NCBI RefSeq assembly: GCF_009811655.1
Contig: NZ_BGJX01000007.1
Coordinates: 1 to 64,000, forward strand
DNA from: Methylosinus sp. Ce-a6
Lineage (GTDB): Bacteria; Pseudomonadota; Alphaproteobacteria; Rhizobiales; Beijerinckiaceae
Direction: 5' to 3'
DNA: 64,000 nucleotides
Shown: positions 17,628 to 27,658 of the stretch, piece after piece
Layout of the letters: each line of letters begins with the position of its first letter
How positions within the stretch are numbered: the stretch's first letter is position 1
Made by a program: the position numbers and the translations under genes
Notes under the pieces: generated by a model
What the model was told of the DNA's origin: nothing
The model's database searches: none
What the model saw: only the letters and a program-made list of their open reading frames with translations

Positions 17628-19085
17628 ATGAGCGTCACTCTGATGTTCCAGGGCACGGGGTCGGACGTCGGCAAATCGCTCGTCGTCGCCGGCCTCGCGC
17701 GCGCTTTGACGCGGCGGGGCTTGCGCGTTGCGCCCTTCAAGCCGCAGAACATGTCGAACAACGCCGCGGTGACGGCCGACGGCGCCGAGATCGGCCGCGC
17801 CCAGGCGCTGCAGGCGCGCGCCGCGCGTCGCGAGCCGACGGCGGACATGAATCCCGTTCTGCTGAAGCCGCAAGGCGCCGCCGGCGCGCAAGTCGTGCTG
17901 CGCGGAAAAATCGTCGGCGCGGCCCGCGCCCGCGAATATCAGCAATGGAAGGCCGGCCTCATGTCCGCCGTGCTGGAGAGCTATGAGCGGCTGCGGGCGT
18001 CGGCGGATATCGTGCTCGTCGAAGGGGCGGGCAGCGCGGCGGAGATCAATCTGCGGGCCAATGACATCGCCAATATGGGCTTCGCGCGCCGCGTCGACGC
18101 GCCGGTCGTCCTGATCGGCGACATCGATCGCGGCGGCGTCATCGCCCAGCTCGTGGGCTGCAAGGTCGTGCTCGATCCGGAAGACGCGGCGCTCATCCGC
18201 GGCTTCATCGTGAACAAGTTTCGCGGCGATCCTTCGCTCTTCGACGAAGGGATGCGTTTCATCGCCGAGCGCACCGGCTGGCGCCCGCTCGGCCTCGCGC
18301 CCTTCTTTCCCGACGCCGCGCGTCTGCCGGCGGAGGACGGCTTCGGCCTGCGCGCCTCGAAATCGGAGCAGGGGGGCGGCCTCACCATCGCCATGCCGAT
18401 CCTGCCCAATATCGCCAATTTCGACGATCTCGATCCCTTGCGCGCGGAGCCCGACGTCCGTTTCGTCCAAGTGCGCGCCGGCGAGCCGCTGCCGGCGGAG
18501 GCCCAGCTCGTCATTCTGCCGGGGTCGAAGGCGACGATCGCCGATCTCTCCGCCTTTCGGGAAGCCGGCTGGCACATCGATCTCGCGGCCCATATGCGTC
18601 GGGGCGGGCGCGTCTTCGGCATTTGCGGCGGCTATCAGATGATGGGCCGCCGCATCGCCGATCCGCATGGCCTCGAAGGACCGCCCGGCGCGGTGGAAGG
18701 GCTCGGCCTCCTCGACATGGAGACGGTCTTCGAGGCCGAGAAAGTGCTGAAGCAGGTGAGGGGCGCCACGATCGCCGACGGCGTTCCATTCTATGGCTAT
18801 GAGATGCACGCCGGCCGCACCGATGGGCCGGATTGCGCTTTTCCGCTGCTGCGCTTCGAGGATGGGCGCGTCGACGGCGCCGCATCGGCGGACGGCCTTT
18901 GCGCGGGCGTCTATGTCCATGGGGTCTTCGCCGATGATCGTCTGCGCGCGGCCTTCTTGAGTTCGCATGGCGGCTTCGCCTCGGACCTTTCCTACGAGGC
19001 GTCGATCGAGGCGACGCTGGACGGCCTCGCCGAACATTTCGAGCGCCATTTGGACGTGGACGCGCTCTTGGAGCTGGCGCGATGA
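17628..19085 (+). CDS. cobQ: Cobyric acid synthase
   Basis: Amidates four carboxyl groups of adenosylcobyrinic acid a,c-diamide using glutamine and ATP. The 485-residue protein has the N-terminal dethiobiotin-synthetase-like ATPase domain with GTGSDVGKS (residues 6-14) and [10 protein letters not shown]. The C-terminal class I amidotransferase domain has its nucleophile Cys333 in [11 protein letters not shown] and His431 in VHGVFADD. The usual length is about 485. GAGGAG precedes the ATG. The stop overlaps the start of cobC by four bases (ATGA). Confidence 0.95.
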   Translation: MSVTLMFQGTGSDVGKSLVVAGLARALTRRGLRVAPFKPQNMSNNAAVTADGAEIGRAQALQARAARREPTADMNPVLLKPQGAAGAQVVLRGKIVGAARAREYQQWKAGLMSAVLESYERLRASADIVLVEGAGSAAEINLRANDIANMGFARRVDAPVVLIGDIDRGGVIAQLVGCKVVLDPEDAALIRGFIVNKFRGDPSLFDEGMRFIAERTGWRPLGLAPFFPDAARLPAEDGFGLRASKSEQGGGLTIAMPILPNIANFDDLDPLRAEPDVRFVQVRAGEPLPAEAQLVILPGSKATIADLSAFREAGWHIDLAAHMRRGGRVFGICGGYQMMGRRIADPHGLEGPPGAVEGLGLLDMETVFEAEKVLKQVRGATIADGVPFYGYEMHAGRTDGPDCAFPLLRFEDGRVDGAASADGLCAGVYVHGVFADDRLRAAFLSSHGGFASDLSYEASIEATLDGLAEHFERHLDVDALLELAR

Positions 19086-20098
19086 GCCCATCGCCGCCGA
19101 TTCTCCATGGCGGCCGGCTCGATCTGGCGCAAGCGCGCTTTCCCGAGGCGCCGGAGCCCTGGATCGATCTCTCGACCGGCGTCAGCCCCTATCCCTATCC
19201 TTTTCCGCCTCTCGCCCCGGAGGTCTTCACCCGCCTGCCGGATGTCGCGGCGCTCGCCGCCCTCGAGCGGATCGCGGCCGGCGCCTATCGCGCCGGGTCG
19301 CAGGCGCTTGTGGTGGCGGGGGCGGGGACGCAAGCCTTCATCCAATGGCTGCCGCGCATCCGGCCGGCGGCGCGGGTCGCCGTTCTCGGCCTCACTTATG
19401 AAGAGCATCCGGCCGCCTGGCGCGCGGCCGGCGCGAGCGTCGCCCACGCGCAAAGCCTCGAGGAATTGTCCGCCGCCGAGGTCGGCGTCGTCGTCAATCC
19501 CAATAATCCCGACGGCCGTCTCGCGCCGGCCGGAGCGCTCGCGGAGATCGCCCGGCGCATGGCGGCGAAGGGCGGTCTTCTCGTCGTCGACGAGGCCTTC
19601 GCGGATTTTCTCGCCCCCGAGGCCAGTCTCGCATCCTTCGCGGGCGAGCCGGGGCTCGTTCTGTTGCGCTCCTTCGGCAAGGCCTATGGGCTGCCGGGCG
19701 TGCGGCTCGGTTTCGCCCTCTGCGAGGCGGAGATGGCCGAGCGCCTGCGGGCGTCGCTCGGACCCTGGAGCGTCGCTGGTCCGGCGCTGGCGATCGGCGC
19801 CGCGGCGCTCGCCGATGCGGCCTGGCTCGCGGCCCGCGGCGCGCAGCTCGCGCGCGACGCCGCCCGGCTCGATGCGCTTCTGGCCGCCGCCGGCTTCGAA
19901 ATCATCGGCGGCGTCGCGCTTTTTCGCCTCGCGCGCCATGCGGCGGCCGATCGATGGTTTGCGCATCTCGCCCGGCGCGGCATATTGACGCGTAGGTTCG
20001 GCGAGCGGCCGGATCGGCTTCGTTTCGGCCTGCCGGCGGCGCAAGCGGCCTGGGAGCGGCTCGAGCGCGCATTGGAGAGCGGACGAAATGGCCTTTGA
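19082..20098 (+). CDS. cobC: Threonine-phosphate decarboxylase (aminotransferase class I/II fold)
   Basis: A PLP enzyme that supplies aminopropanol phosphate for the nucleotide loop of cobalamin; called CobD in Salmonella and CobC in the Pseudomonas denitrificans naming. Visible features are the N-terminal [10 protein letters not shown] and [14 protein letters not shown], the NPNNPDGR motif, VVDEAFADF, and the PLP lysine Lys200 in [17 protein letters not shown]. The length of 338 residues is normal. It overlaps cobQ by four bases and bluB by eleven, so the three are tightly coupled. Confidence 0.92.
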   Translation: MSPSPPILHGGRLDLAQARFPEAPEPWIDLSTGVSPYPYPFPPLAPEVFTRLPDVAALAALERIAAGAYRAGSQALVVAGAGTQAFIQWLPRIRPAARVAVLGLTYEEHPAAWRAAGASVAHAQSLEELSAAEVGVVVNPNNPDGRLAPAGALAEIARRMAAKGGLLVVDEAFADFLAPEASLASFAGEPGLVLLRSFGKAYGLPGVRLGFALCEAEMAERLRASLGPWSVAGPALAIGAAALADAAWLAARGAQLARDAARLDALLAAAGFEIIGGVALFRLARHAAADRWFAHLARRGILTRRFGERPDRLRFGLPAAQAAWERLERALESGRNGL

Positions 20099-20810
20099 GC
20101 CGGCGAATGATCCCGAAGCGGCCGAGGCGGCGCTCGTCGCCAGCGCGCCCTTCTCCGCCGAGGAGCGCGCCGCCGTCTATCGCGCCATTCACACCCGCCG
20201 CGACGTTCGCGACGAATTCCTGCCCGACGAATTGCCGGACGAGGCGGTGATGCGCCTGCTCGACGCGGCGCATCATGCGCCGTCGGTCGGCTTCATGCAG
20301 CCGTGGAATTTTCTGCTGATTCGCGACCGCGCGCGGCGCGAGGCGGTTCACGCCGCCTTCGAGCGCGCCGCCGCCGCCGAGGAGGCGCTGCTGCCGCCGG
20401 AGCGGCGCGCGCAGTATCGAAGCCTGAAGCTGCAGGGAATTCTGAAGGCGCCGCTCAATGTCTGCATCACCTGCGACCGCTCGCGGCATGGAACGACGGG
20501 CCTCGGGCGCACCCAGCAGCCGGAGGCCGATCTCTTGTCCACAGCCTGCGCAGTGCAGAATTTCTGGCTGGCGGCGCGCGCGGAGGGGATCGGCGTCGGC
20601 TGGGTCAGCATTCTGCGCGACCAGGATCTGAGGGAAATCCTGGGTGTTCCGGCCGAAATCGCGATCGTCGCCTATCTTTGCGTCGGCCGCGTCGCCCGGG
20701 CCTATGCGCGGCCCGAGCTCGAAGTCCGACAATGGGCGAAACGGCTGCCGCTCGAGGAATTGATCTTCTCCGATCAATGGGGAAAACACGTAAATAATTC
20801 CAAGGGTTGA
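20088..20810 (+). CDS. bluB: 5,6-dimethylbenzimidazole synthase
   Basis: Breaks down reduced FMN with oxygen to make dimethylbenzimidazole, the lower ligand of B12. The 240-residue nitroreductase-fold protein shows the BluB blocks YRAIHTRRDVRDEFL (about 27-41), HHAPSVGFMQPWNFLLI (64-80), CDRSRHGTTGLGRTQQPE and a C-terminal VGWVSIL. Its place at the end of a cobK-cobQ-cobC operon fits the role and implies that the organism makes true cobalamin aerobically. Confidence 0.93.
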   Translation: MAFEPANDPEAAEAALVASAPFSAEERAAVYRAIHTRRDVRDEFLPDELPDEAVMRLLDAAHHAPSVGFMQPWNFLLIRDRARREAVHAAFERAAAAEEALLPPERRAQYRSLKLQGILKAPLNVCITCDRSRHGTTGLGRTQQPEADLLSTACAVQNFWLAARAEGIGVGWVSILRDQDLREILGVPAEIAIVAYLCVGRVARAYARPELEVRQWAKRLPLEELIFSDQWGKHVNNSKG

Positions 20811-20817
20811 AGGCGTT

Positions 20818-20847
20818 ACAAAAACTACAAGGTTTTGTGATTTTTTT
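20818..20847 (+). terminator. Weak terminator after bluB
   Basis: ACAAAA (20818-20823) can pair with TTTTGT (20833-20838), followed by GATTTTTTT. The stem is short and AT-only, so confidence is low, but the place just after bluB and the T-run are right for the end of the cobalamin operon. Confidence 0.45.
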
Positions 20848-21002
20848 GAACCTGATCGCTGCGGCTCTGCTTTTGACCTTCGACTGAAGGGTCCTATAGT
20901 GGGCGCGACGCGAAGCGGCTGGCGCGCTGAGACGGGGCCAATTGTTCCGCCTGCGGCATGCGTCTTGCTAGGCTTTAGCCGGCAGTCCTGGGGGTCGGAT
21001 TT

Positions 21003-21290
21003 ATGAAACCAGCGGATTACGAGCTCGTTCGCGACAAGGCCCTCCCGCTCTCCAACACGACGACTCTCACCGTCGCGGAAGTTCCGGATCGGCTCGAAGA
21101 TTTGCTCCATCTGCTCGGCGAGGCGATGATCGAGGGGCGCGGCAATCATGCGCGGCTGACCGAGATCCATTTGCCCATGGCGCGTTTCCCGCAGATGGAC
21201 TCGAAGTTCTGGCACATTCCGGTCGAGGATTGCGGCGAGCATCCGATACTGCGGCTGTTTTTCGAGACGCAGGGCGATTTCTCGCACTAA
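21003..21290 (+). CDS. Small uncharacterised protein
   Basis: A 95-residue soluble protein with a well-balanced composition (MKPADYELVR at the start, ending FFETQGDFSH) and no signal peptide or membrane segment. GGGGG lies about 12 bases before the ATG. I do not recognise the family. It has its own 190-base upstream region after bluB and is followed by a palindrome, so it is probably a separate transcript. The codon use resembles that of its neighbours. Confidence 0.6.
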   Translation: MKPADYELVRDKALPLSNTTTLTVAEVPDRLEDLLHLLGEAMIEGRGNHARLTEIHLPMARFPQMDSKFWHIPVEDCGEHPILRLFFETQGDFSH

Positions 21291-21317
21291 AAGGCCGGCT
21301 CCGTCTGGCGGACGAAA

Positions 21318-21335
21318 GCGAGCCTGAAGGCTCGC
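21318..21335. repeat. Palindrome GCGAGCCTGAAGGCTCGC
   Basis: A perfect seven-base stem with TGAA loop, between two converging genes, where it may also act as a terminator. The same 18-mer occurs inside each arm of the larger element at 62209-62272, so it is a dispersed repeat of this genome. Confidence 0.75.
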
Positions 21336-21345
21336 ATTATGCGGC

Positions 21346-24300
21346 TCATCGGGAAACCGTGAGCCCTTCCGCCGGCGGAGGTTCCAGGCCCGGCGCTTCC
21401 GGAGCCGGCCGCGCGCGCCGGCGCTCCAGCTTGCTCATCAGCAGATAGATGACCGGCGTCGTGTAGAGCGTCAGCATTTGGCTCAGCAGCAGCCCGCCGA
21501 CGATGGTGACGCCGAGCGGTCGGCGCAGCTCCGCGCCTATGCCGTCGGCGAAGGCCAGCGGCAGAGCGCCGAGCATGGCGGCGAGCGTCGTCATCAGGAT
21601 CGGCCGGAAGCGCTCCACAGCCGCCTCGAGCGCCGCGTCGCGCACCGAAAAACCCTTCTCGCGCTCGGCGTGCAGGGCGAAGTCGACGAGCATGATGCCG
21701 TTCTTCTTCACTATGCCGATGAGCAGCAGAATGCCGATGAAGGCGATGAGCGTGAATTCCGTGTCGAAGGCTTCGAGCGCCAGCAGCGCGCCGAGACCGG
21801 CCGAGGGCAAGGTGGAGATGATCGTCACCGGATGGGCGAGGCTCTCATAGAGCACGCCGAGAATAATGTAGACGGCGAGCAGCGAAGCCAGAATCAGCCA
21901 AGCCATGCCGCCCGAGAGCTTGCGGAAATCCTTGGCGTCGCCCGCGAATTCCGCCTGCACGCCATTGGGCGGCTGCAATTCGTCGGTCGCCGCGAGAACG
22001 GCTTTCACAGCGCCGTCCAGCGTATGGCCCGGCGCGATGTTGAAAGTGATCGTCGCCGCCGGCAGCACGCCCTGATGATTGACGACGAGCGGCATGGTTC
22101 CGCGTTCTATGCGGGCGACGGCGGTGAGCGGAACCTTGGTTCCGTCGCTCGCCGAGACATAGAGGCCGGCGAGGTCGCGGGGATCGCGCTGGCGCGACAA
22201 AGGCGCCTCGACGATCACGCGATATTGGTTGCGCTGCGTATAGATGATCGAATCCTGACGCTGACCGAAGGCGCTGTTCAGCGCCGCGTCGATCGACTGA
22301 ATCGGAACGCCCATGCGCGAGGCCGCGGTGCGGTCGATGACGACTTTCGCTTTCAACGCGCCCTGCTGCCGATCGGTGGTGACGTCGGCGAGCTCCGGCA
22401 GACGCCGCAGGCGGGCGAGGAGCTTGGGGGCCCATTCCTCGAGGTCGTCGACCGAGGTCGCGGTGAGGGTGAATTGAAATTGCGCCTTGCTCTGCCGACC
22501 GCCCGATCTCAGATCCTGCGACGGCGCCATGAAGACGCTGAACCCGGCGATCTTGGCGAATTCCTTGCGCAGCCGCGCCAGCACCTCGAAGCTCGACGCC
22601 TTGCGCTCATTGGCCGGCTTCAGCGCCAGGAACAGTCGCCCCTGATTGCCCGACATCGACATGTTCGAGGCGCCGACGAAGGAGCCGACATTGACGACGT
22701 CCGGATCCGCCGCGGCGATGGCCGCGGCCTTTTTCTGAAGCGCGACCATGTCCGTGAAGGAAATATCGGCGGAGGCTTCCGTCGCGCCGTTGAGCAGCCC
22801 GATGTCGTCCTGCGGCAGATTGCCCTTCGGGATCGAGCCGTAGAGATGAACGGTCCAGCCGATCGTCAGCACGATCGCGACGAGCGCCGCCCAAGGATGG
22901 TCGACGACGGGCCGCAAGCTTTTCGCATAGAGGCCGACGAGCCGGGTCAATGCGCCCTCGACGAGCCTGTCGAAACGCGAGGGCGCGTCGCGTTTCGGCG
23001 AGGGGAGCTGCGCGCAGATCATCGGCGTCACCGTCAGCGAGACGATGGTCGAGATGACGATGGCGAAGGTCAGGGTGAAGGCGAATTCGCGCAGCAGGCG
23101 CCCGAAAATCCCCTCCATCAGCAGCAGCGGGATGAACACGGCGATCAGCGACAGGCTGATCGACACGACCGTGAAGCCGATCTGCCGCGCGCCGACGAGC
23201 GCCGCCTCGAGCCGCCCCATGCCGCGCTCGACATTGGTCTCGATGTTCTCGATCATCACGATCGCGTCGTCGATGACGAAGCCGACCGCGATGGTGAGCG
23301 CCATCAGCGACAGATTATCGATCGAAAAGCCCGCCAGCCACATTGCGGCGCAGGAGCCGACGAGCGACAGCGGAACGGTCACCGCCGCGGCGAAGACCGG
23401 CGTCGCGCGGCGCAGAAAGACGAACACCACCGCCATCACGAGAGCGATCGAGACGAGCAGAGTGTTTCGAATCTCGGAGACGCTGGCGCGGATCGACTGC
23501 GTGCGGTCCGAGAGAACCGAAATTTCGACGCCGCTCGGAATCCATTTTTGCAGCTCGGGCAGCAGCGCCTTCACCTGATCGACCATGGCGATCACATTGG
23601 CGTTGGGCTGCCGCGTCACGATGATGAGCACCGCCGGCTTGCCGTTGAACCAACCGGCCGCGAGCCTGTTGCGCACGCTGCGATCGACGGTGGCGATGTC
23701 GCCGAGCCTGACCACCGCGCCATTGGCGGCGGTGACGACGATGTCGCGAAACTCCGGTGGGCTCGACAGCTGGTCGTTCGCCCCGAGAGTCCGGCCGAGC
23801 CGGTCGCCGTTCAGCGCCCCGAGCGGGGAGAGCACATTGGCGGAGGCGATGGCGCTCGCCACCTGATCCATGCTCATGCCCATTGCGGCGAGCCGCGCCG
23901 GATCGGCCTGCACGCGGATCGCCGGCTGCTCGGCGCCGGCGACGCGCACTTCGGCGACGCCGGGCACTTGCGAGATGCGCTGCGCGATCACCGTGTCGGC
24001 GGCGTCGAAGATGACGCTCGTCGGCAGCGTCCGCGACGTCAGCGCGAGGACGATGGAGGGGATCGTCGCCTGGCTCGCCTTGCGGAAGGTCGGCAGGATC
24101 GGCAGGTCCGCGGGGAGGTCGGTCGCGGCGGCGTTGATCGCCGCCTGCACGTCGCGCGCGGCGGAGTCGATGCTTCGGGCGAGGTCGAATTGCGCGACGA
24201 TCTGCGTCTGGCCGAGCGAGCTCACCGAGGTGAGCTCGGTGACGCCGGAAATGCCGGCGAGGCGGCGCTCGAGCGGCGCGGCGACGGAGGCCGCCATTGT

Positions 24301-24471
24301 GGCGGGATCGGCGCCCGGCCGCGCGGCGACGATGCCGATCGCCGGAAAGTCGATGGCCGGCAGGCTGGCGACCGGCAGGAAGAAATAGGCGACGGCCCCC
24401 ACCATGAACAGCGCGGCGGCGAGCAGGCTCGTGCCGACGGGCCTTCGGATGAAGGGCGCGGAAATATTCAT
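21346..24471 (-). CDS. RND efflux permease, MdtC-like
   Basis: Inner-membrane proton-driven pump subunit of the AcrB/MdtBC (HAE1) type, 1041 residues from ATG 24471. It opens MNISAPFIRRPVGTSLLAAA and has the expected twelve membrane helices in two groups of six with two large periplasmic loops. The helix-4 motif GFVIDDAIVMIENIETN carries the DD pair for proton relay. The frame is open a further 40 codons upstream, but that part is Arg/Pro-rich and overlaps the previous gene. It lies 31 bases after the first RND gene. The arrangement adaptor, RND, RND resembles mdtABC, in which the two permeases form a mixed trimer. The substrate is unknown. Confidence 0.92.
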   Translation of the reverse strand: MNISAPFIRRPVGTSLLAAALFMVGAVAYFFLPVASLPAIDFPAIGIVAARPGADPATMAASVAAPLERRLAGISGVTELTSVSSLGQTQIVAQFDLARSIDSAARDVQAAINAAATDLPADLPILPTFRKASQATIPSIVLALTSRTLPTSVIFDAADTVIAQRISQVPGVAEVRVAGAEQPAIRVQADPARLAAMGMSMDQVASAIASANVLSPLGALNGDRLGRTLGANDQLSSPPEFRDIVVTAANGAVVRLGDIATVDRSVRNRLAAGWFNGKPAVLIIVTRQPNANVIAMVDQVKALLPELQKWIPSGVEISVLSDRTQSIRASVSEIRNTLLVSIALVMAVVFVFLRRATPVFAAAVTVPLSLVGSCAAMWLAGFSIDNLSLMALTIAVGFVIDDAIVMIENIETNVERGMGRLEAALVGARQIGFTVVSISLSLIAVFIPLLLMEGIFGRLLREFAFTLTFAIVISTIVSLTVTPMICAQLPSPKRDAPSRFDRLVEGALTRLVGLYAKSLRPVVDHPWAALVAIVLTIGWTVHLYGSIPKGNLPQDDIGLLNGATEASADISFTDMVALQKKAAAIAAADPDVVNVGSFVGASNMSMSGNQGRLFLALKPANERKASSFEVLARLRKEFAKIAGFSVFMAPSQDLRSGGRQSKAQFQFTLTATSVDDLEEWAPKLLARLRRLPELADVTTDRQQGALKAKVVIDRTAASRMGVPIQSIDAALNSAFGQRQDSIIYTQRNQYRVIVEAPLSRQRDPRDLAGLYVSASDGTKVPLTAVARIERGTMPLVVNHQGVLPAATITFNIAPGHTLDGAVKAVLAATDELQPPNGVQAEFAGDAKDFRKLSGGMAWLILASLLAVYIILGVLYESLAHPVTIISTLPSAGLGALLALEAFDTEFTLIAFIGILLLIGIVKKNGIMLVDFALHAEREKGFSVRDAALEAAVERFRPILMTTLAAMLGALPLAFADGIGAELRRPLGVTIVGGLLLSQMLTLYTTPVIYLLMSKLERRRARPAPEAPGLEPPPAEGLTVSR

Positions 24472-24502
24472 CGGGCGCGAGCCCCATCGGCCGAAAGCCA
24501 GC

Positions 24503-27500
24503 TCACTCGGCCGCCTCCTTACGTTCGGAGGGCGAGGCCGCGGGCGCGGCAGGCCGCGGTCGCGGCGCCGAAGACCCGCGCAGCCATTCACGCAGCCTGA
24601 CGCGCAGCGCGTCCACGGCGAGATAGATGACCGGCGTCGTGTAGAGGGTGAGCAGCTGCGACAGAACGAGGCCGCCGATGATGGAGACGCCGAGCGGTAT
24701 GCGCAGCTCGCTGCCCGCGCCTCTCGCCAGCGCCAGCGGCAGCGCGCCGAGCAGAGCGGCGAGCGTCGTCATCATGATCGGCCGAAAGCGCAGCCGGCAG
24801 GCGCGCACGATCGAATCGAAGGGCGTGAGCGCTTCGTTCTTCTCCGCCTCGAGCGCGAAGTCGATCATCATGATGGCGTTCTTCTTGACGATGCCCATCA
24901 GCAGCACGACGCCGATGAGCGCGACGAGCGACATGTCGAGCCCGGTCGCCATCAGCGCGAGCAGCGCCCCGACGCCCGCCGAGGGCAGCGTCGTCAGCAC
25001 GGTGAAGGGATGCGCATAGCTCTCATAGAGCACGCCCAGCACGACATAGATGGCGATCGCCGCGGCGAGAATGAGCCAGGGCTCGCTGGCGAGCGATTTG
25101 CGAAACTCCGCCGCATCCGCGCTGAACAGGCCGATGATGGAGGAGGGCAGGCCGATCGCGCGCTCGGCCTTGGCGATCGCCTCCACCGCATCGCCGAGCG
25201 CGGCCTTGGGCGCCAAGTCGAAGCTGATCGTCGCCGCCGGAAACTGCTCCTGATGCGCGACGGCGAGCGGCGCGGTCGTCTGCTCCACCGAGACGAAGGT
25301 CGAGAGCGGCGTCTGCGGGCCGCCGCCGGCGGGCGCGACATAGAGCTTGTCGAGCGCGGTCGGGTCGCGCTGATATTGCGGCGCCGCCTCCAATATCACG
25401 CGATACTGGTTGGACTGCGCATAGATGGTCGAGATCTGCCGCTGGCCGAAGGCGTCGTTCAGCGTGTCGTCGACATTCTGCGCGGTGATGCCGAGCCGCC
25501 CCATCAGCGCGCGGTCGATGCGCAGAAAGGTGCGCAGACCGCCATTCTGCGTCTCGGCGGCGACATTGCGGAACACGTCGTCGCGGCGCATCTCCTCGAT
25601 GAGCTTCAGCGACCACGCCTGCAGCTCGGCGCTGTCGGGCGCCGTCAGAGTATATTGATATTGCGAGCGGCTGGCGCGCGTCGTGATCTGTATGTCCTGC
25701 ACCGGCTCGATATAGACGGTGGCGCCGGGAACGCGCTCGGCCGCCTTCTTCAGCCGCTCGGCGATCTCGTCGGCGCCGACGCTGCGTATATCGCGCCCGC
25801 GCAGCGTGACGGCCATATGGGCGACATTGGTCGTGGCGTTGAGCGGGCCGACGCCCAGAACAGAGACTGTTCCGGTCGCCTCCGGCTCGGCCTCGAAGAC
25901 CTTGGAGACCGCGGCCTGCAGCTTCGTCATCGTCTCGAAGGACGAATCGGGCGAAGCCTCCAGCACGACATTGAGCAGGCTCGTGTCCTGGCGCGGCAGG
26001 AAGCCCTTCGGGATGAGCGCGTAGAGCGCGATGGTGAGCGCCAGCGTGCCGAATGTCAGCGCCAGCATCAGCTTGCGCCGGTCGAGCGCGATGGCGAGCG
26101 TCCTCGCGTAGAATTCGTCGAGCCAGGCGGAAAAGCCCCCCGTGGCCCGCTCATGGGCGTTGAGCCCTGCGCCGGGCTTCAGCAGCTTGGCGCAGAGCAT
26201 CGGCGTCAGAGTGAGCGAGATGACCGCCGAGACGATGACTTGCGCGGTGAGGGTCAGCGCGAATTCGCGGAACATGCGGCCGACGAGGCCGGTCATGAAC
26301 AGAAGCGGGATGAACACGGCGATGAGCGAGACGGTCAGCGAGATCACCGTAAAGGCGATCTCGCGCGCGCCGTCGAGCGCGGCGCGATGCGGCGTCTTGC
26401 CGAGCTCTATGTTGCGGACGATGTTCTCGATCATCACGATGGCGTCGTCGACGACGAAGCCCGCGCCGATGGTGAGCGCCATCAGCGACAGATTGTCGAG
26501 CGAGAAGCCCGCGAGCGACATCAGCGCGAAAGTGGCGATGATGGACAGCGGCAGGCTGACGCCGGCGATGACTGTCGCCCGCCAGCTGCGCAGGAACAAG
26601 AGCACCACCAGAACGACCAGCGCCGTCGCGAGAACGAGAGTGAACTCGACGTCCTCGATGGAGGCGCGGATCGTCTGGGTGCGATCATTGACGACCTCGA
26701 GCGACATGCCCTTGGGCAGGGCGCGCCTGATATTGGGCAGCTCCTTGTGGAGCATGTCGACAGTGCTGATGATATTGGCGCCGGGCTGGCGCTGCACGTC
26801 GAGGATGATCGCCGGATCGCCGCGATACCAGCCGCCGACCCTCGAATTCTCCAGCCCGTCGAGCACGGTGGCGACGTCGCGCAGCATGATCGGCGCGCCA
26901 TTGCGATAGGCGACGACGACGGTCTCGAACTGCCGCGCCGCCTGCAGCTGATCATTGGCGTCGAGCGTGTAGGATTGGTGCAGGCCGTCGAGCGAGCCCT
27001 TGGCGCCGGCGACATTGGCCGCCGTAATGGCCGCGCGCAAATTTTCCATGCTCATGCGATTGGCGGCGAGCCGGGCGAGATCGGCCTGAATGCGCACCGC
27101 CGGCCGCACGCCGCCCTCCACCGCGACATGGCCGACGCCCGACACTTCCGAGAGGCGCGGCGCGATCAGCGTGTCCGCGACGTCGCTCATCTGCCTCATG
27201 CTGGCGGTCTTGGAGCGCAAGGTGAGCGTGACGACCGGCGTGTCGGCCGGATTGACCTTCGCATAGACCGGCGGATAGGGCAGGCTGCGCGGCAGCGTCG
27301 AGGCGGCGGCGTTGATCGCCGACTGCACGTCCTGCGCGGCGCCGTCTATGTCGCGATCGAGCTCGAATTGCAGCGTGATCTGCGACAGGCCGAAGGAGCT
27401 CTGCGACGACATCGTCTGCAGCGACGGAATCTGGCCGAATTGCCGCTCGAGCGACGCCGTCACCAGCGCCGCCATCGTGTCCGGATTGGCGCCCGGCAAT

Positions 27501-27649
27501 CGCGTCGTGACCTGGATCGTCGGGAAATCGACCTGCGGCAGCGGCGACACCGAGAGACGGGCGTAGCCCAATATGCCGAACAGCAGCACGGCCAAGCTCA
27601 GCAGCGAGGTCGCCACCGGTCTTTCGATGAAGGGCGTCGACACGCTCAT
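24503..27649 (-). CDS. RND efflux permease, MdtB-like
   Basis: The first of two adjacent RND pump subunits, 1048 residues, opening MSVSTPFIERPVATSLLSLA. The DD pair of the proton relay sits in GFVVDDAIVMIENIVRN. The C-terminal helices end in a Pro/Ala-rich tail. Twelve membrane helices are expected, with two periplasmic loops (FGQRQISTIYAQSNQYRV is typical of MdtB/MdtC loops). It starts nine bases after the adaptor stop codon. Together with the second permease it probably makes an MdtBC-type heteromer for drugs, bile-like amphiphiles or other hydrophobic compounds. Confidence 0.92.
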   Translation of the reverse strand: MSVSTPFIERPVATSLLSLAVLLFGILGYARLSVSPLPQVDFPTIQVTTRLPGANPDTMAALVTASLERQFGQIPSLQTMSSQSSFGLSQITLQFELDRDIDGAAQDVQSAINAAASTLPRSLPYPPVYAKVNPADTPVVTLTLRSKTASMRQMSDVADTLIAPRLSEVSGVGHVAVEGGVRPAVRIQADLARLAANRMSMENLRAAITAANVAGAKGSLDGLHQSYTLDANDQLQAARQFETVVVAYRNGAPIMLRDVATVLDGLENSRVGGWYRGDPAIILDVQRQPGANIISTVDMLHKELPNIRRALPKGMSLEVVNDRTQTIRASIEDVEFTLVLATALVVLVVLLFLRSWRATVIAGVSLPLSIIATFALMSLAGFSLDNLSLMALTIGAGFVVDDAIVMIENIVRNIELGKTPHRAALDGAREIAFTVISLTVSLIAVFIPLLFMTGLVGRMFREFALTLTAQVIVSAVISLTLTPMLCAKLLKPGAGLNAHERATGGFSAWLDEFYARTLAIALDRRKLMLALTFGTLALTIALYALIPKGFLPRQDTSLLNVVLEASPDSSFETMTKLQAAVSKVFEAEPEATGTVSVLGVGPLNATTNVAHMAVTLRGRDIRSVGADEIAERLKKAAERVPGATVYIEPVQDIQITTRASRSQYQYTLTAPDSAELQAWSLKLIEEMRRDDVFRNVAAETQNGGLRTFLRIDRALMGRLGITAQNVDDTLNDAFGQRQISTIYAQSNQYRVILEAAPQYQRDPTALDKLYVAPAGGGPQTPLSTFVSVEQTTAPLAVAHQEQFPAATISFDLAPKAALGDAVEAIAKAERAIGLPSSIIGLFSADAAEFRKSLASEPWLILAAAIAIYVVLGVLYESYAHPFTVLTTLPSAGVGALLALMATGLDMSLVALIGVVLLMGIVKKNAIMMIDFALEAEKNEALTPFDSIVRACRLRFRPIMMTTLAALLGALPLALARGAGSELRIPLGVSIIGGLVLSQLLTLYTTPVIYLAVDALRVRLREWLRGSSAPRPRPAAPAASPSERKEAAE

Positions 27650-27658
27650 GGCCGGGCG

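Noticed and set aside
24471..24591. Extended N-terminus of the second RND gene
   Set aside because: The 40 extra residues are Arg/Pro-rich, overlap the preceding RND gene, and precede the normal family N-terminus.
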